From an uncultured Ectothiorhodospiraceae bacterium (lineage in GTDB: Bacteria > Pseudomonadota > Gammaproteobacteria > Nevskiales > Oceanococcaceae): a DNA stretch of 64,000 nt. The position numbers and the translations under genes were made by a program. Of the stretch, positions 55,586 through 63,982 are shown piece by piece (position 1 is the stretch's first letter; each line of letters opens with the position of its first letter). Below the pieces are notes generated by a model, which saw nothing but the letters and a program-made list of their open reading frames with translations, was not told the DNA's origin and made no database searches. Location: contig CAKZQS010000040.1 of the NCBI GenBank assembly GCA_937141935.1, forward strand, positions 62,001 to 126,000, given 5' to 3'.

Positions 55586-56425
55586 CTATTCACCCGGCGC
55601 ACGCGAGAAGGGCGTGCGGCCACTTCCCTCGCAGTCCGGGCATTCGTCCATGTAGCCGCCCGGCCCGGGCATAATGTCGCCAAAGCCGTTGCAGCGCTGG
55701 CAGCGGTCGCTTTGCGCGGCGCGGTTTTGGAGTAAATCGGCATCGACTCCGAAAAGTCTTCCAATCGCTGCGTGGATGTCCGAATTGGTCGGCCGAATAT
55801 CGTGCCGCTCTGTAATTCCATCCTCGCCCTGAATAAGGAACGTCCCGTTTTTCTGCTGCGGGGACAGTTCAGTCGTCCAGTTCCTGCCAATGCCGTGCAG
55901 CATGTCGTGCACCGCCTGGCGCTTTTTCCCGTGCAGCTGCTGGTGGCTGAAATGGGCGCGGGCGTACATCTGCAGGCTGTTCCGCTCCCAATCCTTCGCC
56001 CGCCACAGAAAGGCGTTGACGACGTCGCTCGCCGGCACCGAGAAGGCCCGGGCGTCGAACACGGGCGTCTTGCCGTCACCCATGTGCTGGTTGAAGCGCG
56101 CCGTCATCAGCGCGGCCGAGATTGAGACCACCTTCATGAGGTCGTAGTCGAACCAGCCCTGGCTCTCGACCCGGTCGTAGTCGGTCACGCAGAAGGTCGC
56201 CTCGTCGGACTGGATGTAGGCCGCCTTGAAGCCCTGCATTTCGCTGGCGACGTAGCGCGCGGCCTCCACCATGGCTTCGGTCAGCCGGGGGTCGAAGGGC
56301 CGCTCCATGCCGCGCGTGTAGGTGTGGAAGGCCCGGCCGTCGACGCGGATCATCAGCGGGGTCCGGGCGGTCGCCGTGAAGTGGCTGACGGCCTCGTATC
56401 GCTTGATTCGGTCGCCCAGCGTCAT
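55586..56425 (-). CDS. Thg1-like 3'-5' polymerase with DnaJ-type zinc finger
   Basis: A 279-residue protein. Residues about 1-235 are Thg1-like: IRVDGRAFHTYTRG (about 22-35) carries the first metal Asp and the GRxFH signature, and QSDEATFCV (about 70-78) the second acidic pair. tRNA-His guanylyltransferase and its relatives add nucleotides to tRNA 5' ends in the 3'-5' direction or repair truncated tRNAs. The C-terminus (about 240-275) adds two CxxCxGxG motifs, CQRCNGFG and CPDCEGSG, as in the DnaJ zinc finger. Its ATG overlaps the MazG-like gene's stop. The zinc finger is unusual for Thg1 and may bind RNA or a chaperone. Confidence 0.85.
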   Translation of the reverse strand: MTLGDRIKRYEAVSHFTATARTPLMIRVDGRAFHTYTRGMERPFDPRLTEAMVEAARYVASEMQGFKAAYIQSDEATFCVTDYDRVESQGWFDYDLMKVVSISAALMTARFNQHMGDGKTPVFDARAFSVPASDVVNAFLWRAKDWERNSLQMYARAHFSHQQLHGKKRQAVHDMLHGIGRNWTTELSPQQKNGTFLIQGEDGITERHDIRPTNSDIHAAIGRLFGVDADLLQNRAAQSDRCQRCNGFGDIMPGPGGYMDECPDCEGSGRTPFSRAPGE

Positions 56426-56760
56426 TGCGGCACCCGCGCCAGTTCGGCTGCGTTCTTGGCCTCGATGCGGTCTTCCACGGCGCGCTGCAGGTCGATGGTC
56501 CGGCCGGGGCAGGTGTTCGCCAGGCGCAGGGCGCACACGACCAGGTCCGCCACATAGCGGTCCACGCTTTCGGGCGGGAAGTCGCTGCCGCCGTGCTCGG
56601 CATCGTTGACCACGGCCGCCAGCTTCCCGGCGGCCTTCTGCACATGCAGCAGCGCGTGGCCGAAGTCTTTGTGGCTCATGGGCGAGGCCCGGAAGTCACG
56701 GTGGTAGTGCACGGTCCAGGGCAGCTGCGTTTGCAGTTCCCGGAGCGTCAGGTCTTTCAT
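56422..56760 (-). CDS. MazG-like nucleotide pyrophosphohydrolase
   Basis: A 112-residue all-helical protein. The pattern HALLHVQKAAGKLAAVVNDAEH followed by VADLVVCALRLANTC and DLQRAVEDRIEAKN resembles the four-helix MazG-like NTP pyrophosphatase fold, whose acidic residues bind Mg and cleave (d)NTPs to monophosphates. Some of the usual ExxE acidic positions are unclear, so this is a fold-level call. It overlaps neighbours on both sides by 4 bases. Confidence 0.6.
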   Translation of the reverse strand: MKDLTLRELQTQLPWTVHYHRDFRASPMSHKDFGHALLHVQKAAGKLAAVVNDAEHGGSDFPPESVDRYVADLVVCALRLANTCPGRTIDLQRAVEDRIEAKNAAELARVPQ

Positions 56761-57269
56761 GCGGGCTCCTGTTGATCGTGGGGAGGGGCGTGCACCGGGT
56801 CCGGCGGTGGCAGTGAGGCGTGCCAGTTCGCGCAGGCAGCGGCCGTGGTCACGATGTGGTGCCGGTACTTCTCGTCATCCCCGTAGCGCTTCGCCTGGGT
56901 CGCCTTCGTCGCCAGATAAGCGACCAGCCACAGCCATTCCTCGGGGGTTTTGTCGCGGTCATGGCCTTCGGGCCAGCGCTCACGCTGGTGGGCGGCTTCG
57001 CGCACGACGGCGTCGCGGAACTCAACGAGCTCGGGGCTGTTGAGCAGGGCGGTCAGCCGGTCAACCTCGGCGCGCAGGGCCTCGGGGTCGTCGCGAGGCG
57101 CCGGCTGGTCGCGCGCGCCCGCCGCGGCGCGCTCCGCACCGACCTCTTTGCCATAGGCGTAGGCGTGGTACTCGTCGCTGCCTGTGCTGTAGGGGTTGGG
57201 AAGGTCACGGTCGTGATGGCCGTAGCCAGACTCGTAGGCATTGCAGATGCCGGCGACGCGGAAGCTCAT
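56757..57269 (-). CDS. prophage early protein of unknown function
   Basis: A 170-residue protein: a variable N-terminus with GYGHHDRDLPNPY-like aromatic/His residues, then a widely seen phage segment (EFRDAVVREAAHQRERWPEGHDRDKTPEEWLWLVAYLATKATQA) and a helical TTAAACANWH. It looks helical with a possible metal-binding acidic cluster similar to MazG-like proteins, but I cannot assign activity. ATG 57269 is one of two close starts. Confidence 0.55.
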   Translation of the reverse strand: MSFRVAGICNAYESGYGHHDRDLPNPYSTGSDEYHAYAYGKEVGAERAAAGARDQPAPRDDPEALRAEVDRLTALLNSPELVEFRDAVVREAAHQRERWPEGHDRDKTPEEWLWLVAYLATKATQAKRYGDDEKYRHHIVTTAAACANWHASLPPPDPVHAPPHDQQEPA

Positions 57270-57283
57270 TGCAGGCTCCATGG

Positions 57284-57838
57284 TTAGGTTCGATCGTCGG
57301 GCGCCGGGCCGTTACACGTCGTCTGCCGGCGGCCGGCGCCTGGTTTGGATGGCTCGGGCGGCAGACCAAGGCGACGCCGAAACTCGACCTCAGTCAGATC
57401 CGGCGGGAACAAGCGGACGGGCTCAAAGCATGAAAGGCAGGCGTCGATGCCGAGGGCCTCGCTCTTGAGGTAGCAGCGGCCCACGTGCCCGTTCGGGCAG
57501 CACCACAGTCGGTCGTCAAACCAGTGGTCAGGGGTGCCCATGAACATGCGCGCGCCGCGCGCCTTTTCCTGGTCAACGTATTCCTGCCGCAGGGCGATCC
57601 AGCGCTTTTCGCGGATCCACGCCGCCTGGCGGGCCTTGCGCGCGCGCTTCTTCTCGGCCTTGTTCATGCGCCGGCGCTGTTCTTCGGGGCTGCGCTCACG
57701 GCGCTTGCGGCCGCGGTCTGAAGGCTCGGGCAGGGCGAGCGGCGCCTCGCGCTCGCTCGCTGCGAGGGCAGCGAAGGCCACCATTCCCAAGACCCGGCTG
57801 CTGCCCACCATGCGGCCCACGCGGCGACTCTCGCTCAT
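57284..57838 (-). CDS. basic prophage protein with Cys/His cluster
   Basis: A 184-residue protein. The middle (about 45-95) is very basic (RGRKRRERSPEEQRRRMNKAEKKRARKARQ), followed by WFDDRLWCCPNGHVGRC and CLSC, four to five cysteines plus a His that could bind zinc. Nucleic-acid binding is plausible. The start at 57838 overlaps the next gene upstream by 4 bases. Confidence 0.55.
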   Translation of the reverse strand: MSESRRVGRMVGSSRVLGMVAFAALAASEREAPLALPEPSDRGRKRRERSPEEQRRRMNKAEKKRARKARQAAWIREKRWIALRQEYVDQEKARGARMFMGTPDHWFDDRLWCCPNGHVGRCYLKSEALGIDACLSCFEPVRLFPPDLTEVEFRRRLGLPPEPSKPGAGRRQTTCNGPAPDDRT

Positions 57839-58173
57839 GCTGCTGGCCCCCGGCGCGCGGCCTCGACCCGGCAGGTGTAAGCGGTCCAGCCCAGCGCGTA
57901 CCACAGCGCCGTCGCAAACCAGCCCATTGAAGCGGCCAGCATGATGTTCGCGGCGTGAAACACCCAGGCGAAGCGGGTGCCGCCGGGCTTCTCCACCCAC
58001 TTCTGCGTGTCCGAAACGACGAGCAGCATCGTCAGCGTCGCGACCACGAACATGAGGAAGCAGGCCACGTTCTCGACCCACTCAGCAGAGAAGATCGCCG
58101 CGCTGAGCAGGAGCCCGGTCATGGTCGTATTCATGAGGTAGCCCAGGTACTGCTTTGGCTTGTGCTGCGTCAT
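57835..58173 (-). CDS. small prophage membrane protein
   Basis: A 112-residue protein with three predicted helices (GLLLSAAIFSAEWVENVACFLMFVVATLTMLLVV; IMLAASMGWFATALWYALGW). No family recognised. Linked by ATGA overlaps at both ends. Confidence 0.6.
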   Translation of the reverse strand: MTQHKPKQYLGYLMNTTMTGLLLSAAIFSAEWVENVACFLMFVVATLTMLLVVSDTQKWVEKPGGTRFAWVFHAANIMLAASMGWFATALWYALGWTAYTCRVEAARRGPAA

Positions 58174-58589
58174 CCGTTGGCCCTCCGATAGATTGCGTTC
58201 ACGCGCCGGCTGGCGGCCTTGTTGAGCCCGCGCTGGTAGCCAAGGCCGTATTGACGCGGGTGGGGGTGGCCGGCGCCGCGGTAGGTCGCAATGGCCTCGC
58301 CGTCACGCTCGCCCTCCCGGTAGGCCGCCTGCATGCTGGCCAGCGGCTCGGGGCCGACCAGCTGCCGCAGTTGCTCGAGCGATGCTGCAGAGGCCACGAC
58401 GGCGTCGCGCTGGCGCCGCCGGCCTGCCGCATAGGCAACTGCGGCCGGCAGCCCGGTGGTGAGCAGCACGGCCAGCGGCAGCCACCACGGCAGCCGCCCG
58501 TCGCTGTGCACCACATCGACCAGCGCGGCGGCGGGCCAGGCCAGCGCCAGCGTCACCGCCAGCATTTCGGAATACCGCGGCGCCTTCAT
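58170..58589 (-). CDS. prophage membrane protein
   Basis: A 139-residue protein: two helices near the N-terminus (SEMLAVTLALAWPAAALVDVV; WLPLAVLLTTGLPAAVAYAAG) and a soluble, Arg-rich C-terminal half. Unassigned. ATG 58589 overlaps the upstream J-domain gene's stop by 4 bases. Confidence 0.55.
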   Translation of the reverse strand: MKAPRYSEMLAVTLALAWPAAALVDVVHSDGRLPWWLPLAVLLTTGLPAAVAYAAGRRRQRDAVVASAASLEQLRQLVGPEPLASMQAAYREGERDGEAIATYRGAGHPHPRQYGLGYQRGLNKAASRRVNAIYRRANG

Positions 58590-59182
58590 CGCTGCAGCTC
58601 CCCGCGCGCCTGCTCCAGCGCCTCGTTGATGTCCCGGAAGGCAACGCCGGACCCGCCCGCCTTGTCGGGGTGGTGCTTCTGGCGCAGCCGGCGCGCCGCC
58701 TGCTCGGCGTCTGCGAGCGTCGCGCACGCGGCCAGCCCCAGGACGGCCCGCCAGCCCTCCGAGGGCGGCAGGGCCTCGAAGCCGGCGTAAGCCTTCTCGA
58801 TCAGCCCGCTCGCGCCGGTGCGCTGGATCTGCCGCATTGCGCCGATCGCCAGCGCCAGCGCCCGCAGGTTCTCGTAGGGGCGGCGGAAGGCGTCGCAGGC
58901 CAGCGCCATGCGGCGCTCCGATTCGCTCTCCACGAAGTAGACGGCCACGCCGGGGTCTTCGATGGGGTCTTCCAGCGAGCCGGCGTAGGGCCGGCCGCGC
59001 GTCGAGACCGGGCAGTTCGTCGTGACCACGGTCAGGCAGTCAGTGCTGGCCAGCTTGCGCAGTTCCTGCTCCAGGTCTTCCGTCGCCGCGCTGGGCGAGA
59101 TCCGGTAGCGGGATTCGACGCGCTTATCCGCCGCCGTGCGCGGCCAGCCGGTCGGCCATTCCAGGGGCGATCGGAAGTTCAT
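58586..59182 (-). CDS. phage J-domain protein
   Basis: A 198-residue protein. Residues 1-140 are unassigned. The C-terminal 60 form a J domain: AEQAARRLRQKHHPDKAGG with the HPD motif, and DINEALEQARGEL. J domains stimulate DnaK/Hsp70, so it could recruit host chaperone to phage replication proteins, as lambda replication does by other means. It lies about 2.2 kb upstream of the Thg1-like gene bearing a DnaJ-type zinc finger, in the same transcript. Confidence 0.78.
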   Translation of the reverse strand: MNFRSPLEWPTGWPRTAADKRVESRYRISPSAATEDLEQELRKLASTDCLTVVTTNCPVSTRGRPYAGSLEDPIEDPGVAVYFVESESERRMALACDAFRRPYENLRALALAIGAMRQIQRTGASGLIEKAYAGFEALPPSEGWRAVLGLAACATLADAEQAARRLRQKHHPDKAGGSGVAFRDINEALEQARGELQR

Positions 59183-59547
59183 GGCTGCCCCCCTTGGTTC
59201 CAGCCGAGCGTCACCCCGTCCTCTTGCAGGAGCCCGCCGGCGAGCGCGCGGATGTCGGAAAGGTGCGAGCGCACGGCCGCGAGTTCGGCCGCCTGGTCTC
59301 CGCTCGAAACCGATGGCCGCAGGCCGATTCGGTACAGCTCATCCAGCAGCTGCTGCGCCTCGTCCAGTTGCAGCGTCATGGTCGGTTCAACGATGGGCAC
59401 ATCGTCGCTGTGCTCCCGCATCGTCAGCGGGTCGGCCATGTGGGCTCTGTACCTGCTGAACACGACGAGGCCGATGCGGTTGCTGAAGTCAAGATGCTGC
59501 GCGGCGAACAGGTGGCCGGCGGCCGGCGGACCGATTTCGGCGCTCAT
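59179..59547 (-). CDS. hypothetical prophage protein
   Basis: A 122-residue protein with a helical C-terminal half (LQLDEAQQLLDELYRIGLRPS...LAAVRSHLSDIRALAGGLL). Start at 59547 is supported by the ATGA overlap with the ATPase gene. No family recognised. Confidence 0.5.
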   Translation of the reverse strand: MSAEIGPPAAGHLFAAQHLDFSNRIGLVVFSRYRAHMADPLTMREHSDDVPIVEPTMTLQLDEAQQLLDELYRIGLRPSVSSGDQAAELAAVRSHLSDIRALAGGLLQEDGVTLGWNQGGQP

Positions 59548-61373
59548 GACACATCCGCCTTGCCGCCTTCAAGCCAGGCCGTCGTGTAGCTCGGGGGGAG
59601 GCCGGTGGGCCGCTGCTTGAACGTGCCCATCAGCAGCGCGCCGTCCAGCAGGTCTGCGCCGTTGGCGCACTTGTCGAGCCAGGTGAGCAGCTTCACGCGG
59701 TGCTTCACGCTGTTGACGTCGACGCGGTCCAGCATGATGAAGCGGCTACCGCTGATTGCCGCGATCATCACCGCGAGCATGGCGTTCGCCCGCCACTGGC
59801 CCGATTCGGCCAGCAAATCGAAGCGGCGCCCGCCGGCGCGGACGGTCATTTCCGCGTCGATCGTCACGACCGGCCAGCCGGCGAGGGCAGCAATATCCGC
59901 CAGCTTCTGATTGACCGGGTCCAGGCTCTCGGCCACCAGTTCCGCGTGGATGCCCCCGGGGCCCAGCGCCTCGGCCGCCGCGGCATAGCCGGCGATCAGG
60001 TCATTCAGCTCGCCGGCGCGCTTGGTCCGCTGCGCCGCGGCCTCGGCGGTGGCGGCGTCCTTGTCCAGCATTTCCTTGTCGCACAGGGCGGCATCAAGGG
60101 CGTCGTCCAGCTGCTGGAACTTGGCTTGGGCCTGCTGCAGGTCTTCCGGCGTTGACTCGGCCTCGATCAGGCCCTCGTTCTCGATCGTGTTGATCTTGCG
60201 CTCGTGGGTCGCGCGCTCGTCCTTGCGCGCCTGCAGCGCGATGTCGGCCGCGGAGACCGCGTCCTCGAGCGACCGGCGCTCGTCGTCGTCATCGTTCTCG
60301 ATGTCCGGCGCCGCCTCGTCGGGGTAGGCGGCCTCGAGTTGTTCGATCGCGTTGCCGACCTCCAGGGCCGCCGGCACCCGGTCCCAGGCCTTGACGCTGT
60401 TGCCGCTGGCCACGCCCTGCGTTTTCTCGACCAGATCCGCGAACTCGCGCAGCACCCAGGCGGCCGTGGCAACGGCGCCGCCTGCGGTGGCCGGCCGGCC
60501 AGCGGCCACGATCGCATCCGTCAGCGCGGCCTGTGCCTCGTCGTAGGCGGCCTGCGCCTTGTCCACGGCCTCGTCCAGCTTGTTCAGTTCCGCCTTGAGC
60601 CCGGGCAGCTGGTTGCGGCGCTCGCGCTGTGCCTTGCAGTGCTCGAGTTCACCCTCAATCCGCCCGATGGCCTGTTGCGCTTCATCGCGTTCGGCGCGGA
60701 GGCTGGTGACGCGCGCGCGGACCTTCTGGTGAGACTCGGCGCAGTAGTGGACCTCGCCCACGCTCCAGGCCTTCGCCTTAACGGCGCCCCACTTCTCGCC
60801 GGTGATTTCCGCCCAGGCGCCTTTGCACTCCCGGGCCTTGGTCTTGGCCTCGTCGCAAGCCTTCTCCATGCCGGCGCCGCGGGTGCGCAGCGTCGGCGCC
60901 AGCGCCTCGATGACGCCCTTCGGGATGCCGCGCTGCTCCATGCGCCGCAGCACCGCCTCGACGTCGGCCGACACGCCGGTGAGCCGCACCAGGAACCGGC
61001 GGCGATCGGCTGTGTCGAGCGCGGTGAAAGCCCCCGGCTGCAGGCAGTAGCGCACCGCGGGCTGGGTGAGCATGGGGGACTCCGCCCATTTGCCCTTGGG
61101 CACCTCGTAGGAGGCCTTGCGCGGCTCGCCGTCGGAGCCCTGCATGCGCAGGAAGATGGCGCCGTCCTTCGCGCCATCGCTGACCACATCGCCAAAATCG
61201 CGCTTGAGCTTGACCCGGGCCATTTCGCCAGTGGCGGCCAGGTTGACCGCCTCAAACACGCTGCTCTTGCCGGCCTCGTTATCGCCGGCCAGCAGCACCA
61301 GGGGGGTGCGGGGCGCAAGCGAGATTTCGCGCGCGCCAATGAAGTTGCGCACCGTCAGTTCTGTCAGTTTCAT
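59544..61373 (-). CDS. SbcC/RecF-like AAA ATPase of the phage recombination module
   Basis: A 609-residue protein. N-terminal RecF/SbcC-type start MKLTELTVRNFIGAREISL with Walker A GDNEAGKSS (about 31-39), a long coiled coil (about 200-480) and a C-terminal ABC half with FIMLDRVDVNSVKHR (Walker B). Not a full-length SbcC. It is adjacent to RecT and the YqaJ-type exonuclease, so it probably works on DNA ends during phage recombination. Confidence 0.84.
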   Translation of the reverse strand: MKLTELTVRNFIGAREISLAPRTPLVLLAGDNEAGKSSVFEAVNLAATGEMARVKLKRDFGDVVSDGAKDGAIFLRMQGSDGEPRKASYEVPKGKWAESPMLTQPAVRYCLQPGAFTALDTADRRRFLVRLTGVSADVEAVLRRMEQRGIPKGVIEALAPTLRTRGAGMEKACDEAKTKARECKGAWAEITGEKWGAVKAKAWSVGEVHYCAESHQKVRARVTSLRAERDEAQQAIGRIEGELEHCKAQRERRNQLPGLKAELNKLDEAVDKAQAAYDEAQAALTDAIVAAGRPATAGGAVATAAWVLREFADLVEKTQGVASGNSVKAWDRVPAALEVGNAIEQLEAAYPDEAAPDIENDDDDERRSLEDAVSAADIALQARKDERATHERKINTIENEGLIEAESTPEDLQQAQAKFQQLDDALDAALCDKEMLDKDAATAEAAAQRTKRAGELNDLIAGYAAAAEALGPGGIHAELVAESLDPVNQKLADIAALAGWPVVTIDAEMTVRAGGRRFDLLAESGQWRANAMLAVMIAAISGSRFIMLDRVDVNSVKHRVKLLTWLDKCANGADLLDGALLMGTFKQRPTGLPPSYTTAWLEGGKADVS

Positions 61374-61377
61374 GGGG

Positions 61378-62403
61378 TCACTCCACGCTCATGGATTGCT
61401 GCGAGGCCGAAGCGCTGCCGTTCTTGGCAGCGGTGGCCGGCGGTTCGGCGGTGCCGTCGTCCCCTTCCGGGCTGTCGCCGCTGGGCTCGGCCGGGGCGGC
61501 ATCGCTCGCCGGCGGCTCGTCGTCGGCCGGCTCGTCGCCCTCGGGCTGCTCCGCCTCGGGCAGCGGCTGGTATTCCCCCTCAATGATCGAGTCGAGCGCG
61601 TGGTTCTGGCGCCGGCCGCGCTGCGCGTCGTCGTCCAGACTCAGTGCCGACTGCAGCTCGGGCGACCGCGGCAGGCTCTTGCACAGCTTGCGGATCGCGG
61701 TCTTGCAGCCCATCGGCACGAAGTCAGTCGCCCACGGCGACGTGTTTTCCTTGCTGTAGCGCTTCGCGGCCGCAACCGCGGCCTTCCAGCCGTTGCTGCG
61801 GTCGCGGATGCGCAACACGCTTTCGAGATTCATGGCCTCGAAGGTGAAGGTGCCGTCCTTGAACACCGCCACGGCGTAGAAGCCGGTGATTTCCCCGCGT
61901 TCGTCGTCGGGCGCCGGGAAGCCGTGCCGCATCAGCGGCCGGTGGCGCAGCCGGCGCTCGCTGCCGAGCTCCAGCTCAAACTCATCGTTCTCCCGGACCT
62001 CGTGGGCGTAGATGTCCTTGATCTGCCCGCTGTTGCGGGCCAGCTTCATCAGGCCCTGGTAGCCGGGGATCAGCTGGCACTCGTAGGTCTCGACCCACTG
62101 CCCGCCGTCCTTCCTGCGCGTCTTGAACGGCACCAGATAGGCCTCGCCCAGCAACCCGACCTCCAAGCCCAGCTGGGCGGACTGGATGACGGCGCCGAAC
62201 ACACTGGCCGGGTCACAGCGCGTGAGCAGCGGCGTCTGCCGGTAGGCAGTGACGCCAATCCGCACCATGCGCTCGGGATCCATGTGCCGCGGCAGAGCGG
62301 CGGCGACCTGGTCTTTGTAGGCCGTCAGCATCGCGGGGAAGGATTTGGGGGGTGGCGACGCCTGGCCGCGCTGGGCGGCGTCTCGAAGTTGTTGACTGCT
62401 CAT
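61378..62403 (-). CDS. RecT family single-strand annealing protein
   Basis: A 341-residue protein. The RecT core (about 20-240) includes SVFGAVIQSAQLGLEVG, YECQLIPGYQGLMKLARNSGQI and WATDFVPMGCKTAIRKLCKSLP. The last about 90 residues are acidic and disordered (Glu/Asp/Ala/Pro), common in RecT proteins. Binds ssDNA and anneals complementary strands with a partner exonuclease (here the YqaJ gene just upstream). Confidence 0.93.
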   Translation of the reverse strand: MSSQQLRDAAQRGQASPPPKSFPAMLTAYKDQVAAALPRHMDPERMVRIGVTAYRQTPLLTRCDPASVFGAVIQSAQLGLEVGLLGEAYLVPFKTRRKDGGQWVETYECQLIPGYQGLMKLARNSGQIKDIYAHEVRENDEFELELGSERRLRHRPLMRHGFPAPDDERGEITGFYAVAVFKDGTFTFEAMNLESVLRIRDRSNGWKAAVAAAKRYSKENTSPWATDFVPMGCKTAIRKLCKSLPRSPELQSALSLDDDAQRGRRQNHALDSIIEGEYQPLPEAEQPEGDEPADDEPPASDAAPAEPSGDSPEGDDGTAEPPATAAKNGSASASQQSMSVE

Positions 62404-62433
62404 AGATCGTGGTCCTCGGTGGATGAGTGCGCG

Positions 62434-63408
62434 CTACAGAGAAAAGCCGCGCTTGATGCAGAAGGGGCGGGCGCCGGACTGAACCTTCGAGAACTGCTCC
62501 AGTTCGTCCGTCGTGTAGCCGGTGTGCTCGGCCAGGCCCTTCCAGTCGGTGCGCTTGCTGTCGCGATTGGGCTTCCACGTCAGGGCCGGCCGGCCCTCGA
62601 CGGTCAAGGTCGTGGCGTCGCGCATGACGAGCTTGATCTTGGCGCGCACGGCCTCGACCTCGTCCTCGGCGTGCTTCAACGCTTCCTTGCCGGCGATGTA
62701 GGAGCGCACCGCGGCGAACAGGTCAGGATCGTCGGTGGCCTCAATCACCTTGTTGGGGTCCGGCTCGACCCAGCGCAGAATGTCGCCGACGCTCGTGGGT
62801 TCCGGGGGCACGCGGGGCAACACATGCTGCTCCCAAAACTCGCGCGCCCGAGCCCGCATGTCGCCGATCAGTTCGGCCTCGGCCAGCTGGGGATAGACAC
62901 GGCTCTCGTCGAAGCCTATGGCGGCCATGGCGAACCCTCGATCCCGGCCGGTGACTCCCAGGCCCCACAGGCACTGCGCCTGCACATGGACAGGTGCGCC
63001 GTCGGGATCGCCGTCCTCGCCCCATTCGGCCGCGGCCATCGGGTGCACGCTCTTAAACTCGCCATTCGCGGGACCATGCTCGCCCGGGGGCAGGGCCTCG
63101 GCGTCGATTTCCGCCTTGAAGAAGGGAAACTCGGCATCGGTGTAGCGCCGGTTCTGCACCTGAACGGTGAACCCACGCTGGCGCAGGACTTCGGCGGCGA
63201 AGGGCTCCAGGCTTTTCCGGCGGGCGAAGAATCGGCGGGTTTCCTCGTTGATTTCGGGGGTGTCCCCGACGATCCGGTGGTATTCCTCCAACGGCGTGGA
63301 GTAGGGCGACACGCCGAGAATGCCGGCGATGTTGGCCCCGCCGATGTAGTAGCGACCGTGGCCAGGATCGGGTGGGGCAAAAACGGTGGATGAGGCTGTT
63401 GCGGTCAT
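62434..63408 (-). CDS. YqaJ-type phage exonuclease
   Basis: A 324-residue PD-(D/E)xK nuclease. GGANIAGILGVSPYSTPLEEYHRI, ARRKSLEPFAAEVL, AEIDAEAL (Asp) and GEFKSV (Glu-x-Lys) are in the expected order, followed by VQAQCLWGLGVTG. 5'-3' dsDNA exonuclease, supplying ssDNA to RecT. The C-terminal about 100 residues include a helical region (KHAEDEVEAVRAKIKLVM). Confidence 0.9.
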   Translation of the reverse strand: MTATASSTVFAPPDPGHGRYYIGGANIAGILGVSPYSTPLEEYHRIVGDTPEINEETRRFFARRKSLEPFAAEVLRQRGFTVQVQNRRYTDAEFPFFKAEIDAEALPPGEHGPANGEFKSVHPMAAAEWGEDGDPDGAPVHVQAQCLWGLGVTGRDRGFAMAAIGFDESRVYPQLAEAELIGDMRARAREFWEQHVLPRVPPEPTSVGDILRWVEPDPNKVIEATDDPDLFAAVRSYIAGKEALKHAEDEVEAVRAKIKLVMRDATTLTVEGRPALTWKPNRDSKRTDWKGLAEHTGYTTDELEQFSKVQSGARPFCIKRGFSL

Positions 63409-63587
63409 TCGGGTGCTCTCCGCGTGGTGGTCTTCGGCGCGCGGCGTGCGCGCTCAACGTGGGAATCGACGCCCAGGCGCTGGCCGCGAAAGCCGTCCTC
63501 CCGGGTGATAAGGGGGTCGACATAGACGCCGCGCTTGAGCGCGCGCCGCATGCGCCTTTCTCGGCTTTTACTGGAGCGCTGGCTCAT
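63405..63587 (-). CDS. small basic prophage protein
   Basis: A 60-residue, Arg-rich protein (MSQRSSKSRERRMRRALKRG) overlapping the exonuclease gene and the next gene by 4 bases each. Unassigned; the overlap pattern supports it being real. Confidence 0.55.
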   Translation of the reverse strand: MSQRSSKSRERRMRRALKRGVYVDPLITREDGFRGQRLGVDSHVERARRAPKTTTRRAPE

Positions 63588-63982
63588 CCGGCGACCTCCA
63601 GCGGCGTCTGGCGAAGGTGCACCACCAGTTCGTCGGCAACGCGGCGCAGCATGTTGCGTAGGTAGGCCGCTTCTTCATGCGCCTTGTCGAACGTCACGCC
63701 AGTCATCGCAGCGCGCAAGCGCACGCCCTGCAGCGCGCGGAATGCACATTGGCTCAGGCCGTCGGCGACGGCGTCCAGCTGCTGCGCCAGTTCCTGCTGG
63801 GTCTTCGGAATATCTTCCGGGATGTAGATGCTCAGGATGCGCGCCGCGGCCATGGCGGGCAGATCCTGCGCCGGCATGTCGGGCTGCGAGGCTTTTTCGA
63901 GCGTAAACAGGGTGTCGATGGTCTCGACCATCGCTTCGTGGATGAGCGTGTCGCGGTCCTTGGGCGGATCGTCGGCCGGCAC
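63584..63982 (-). CDS. hypothetical prophage protein, possibly 5'-truncated
   Basis: A 132-residue protein from the GTG at 63982, helical (AEELLARQLDAVADGL-like spacing, LRNMLRRVADELVVHLRQTP). The frame stays open to the window edge, so the true start may lie outside. Ends in an ATGA overlap with the small basic gene. Confidence 0.5.
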   Translation of the reverse strand: MPADDPPKDRDTLIHEAMVETIDTLFTLEKASQPDMPAQDLPAMAAARILSIYIPEDIPKTQQELAQQLDAVADGLSQCAFRALQGVRLRAAMTGVTFDKAHEEAAYLRNMLRRVADELVVHLRQTPLEVAG

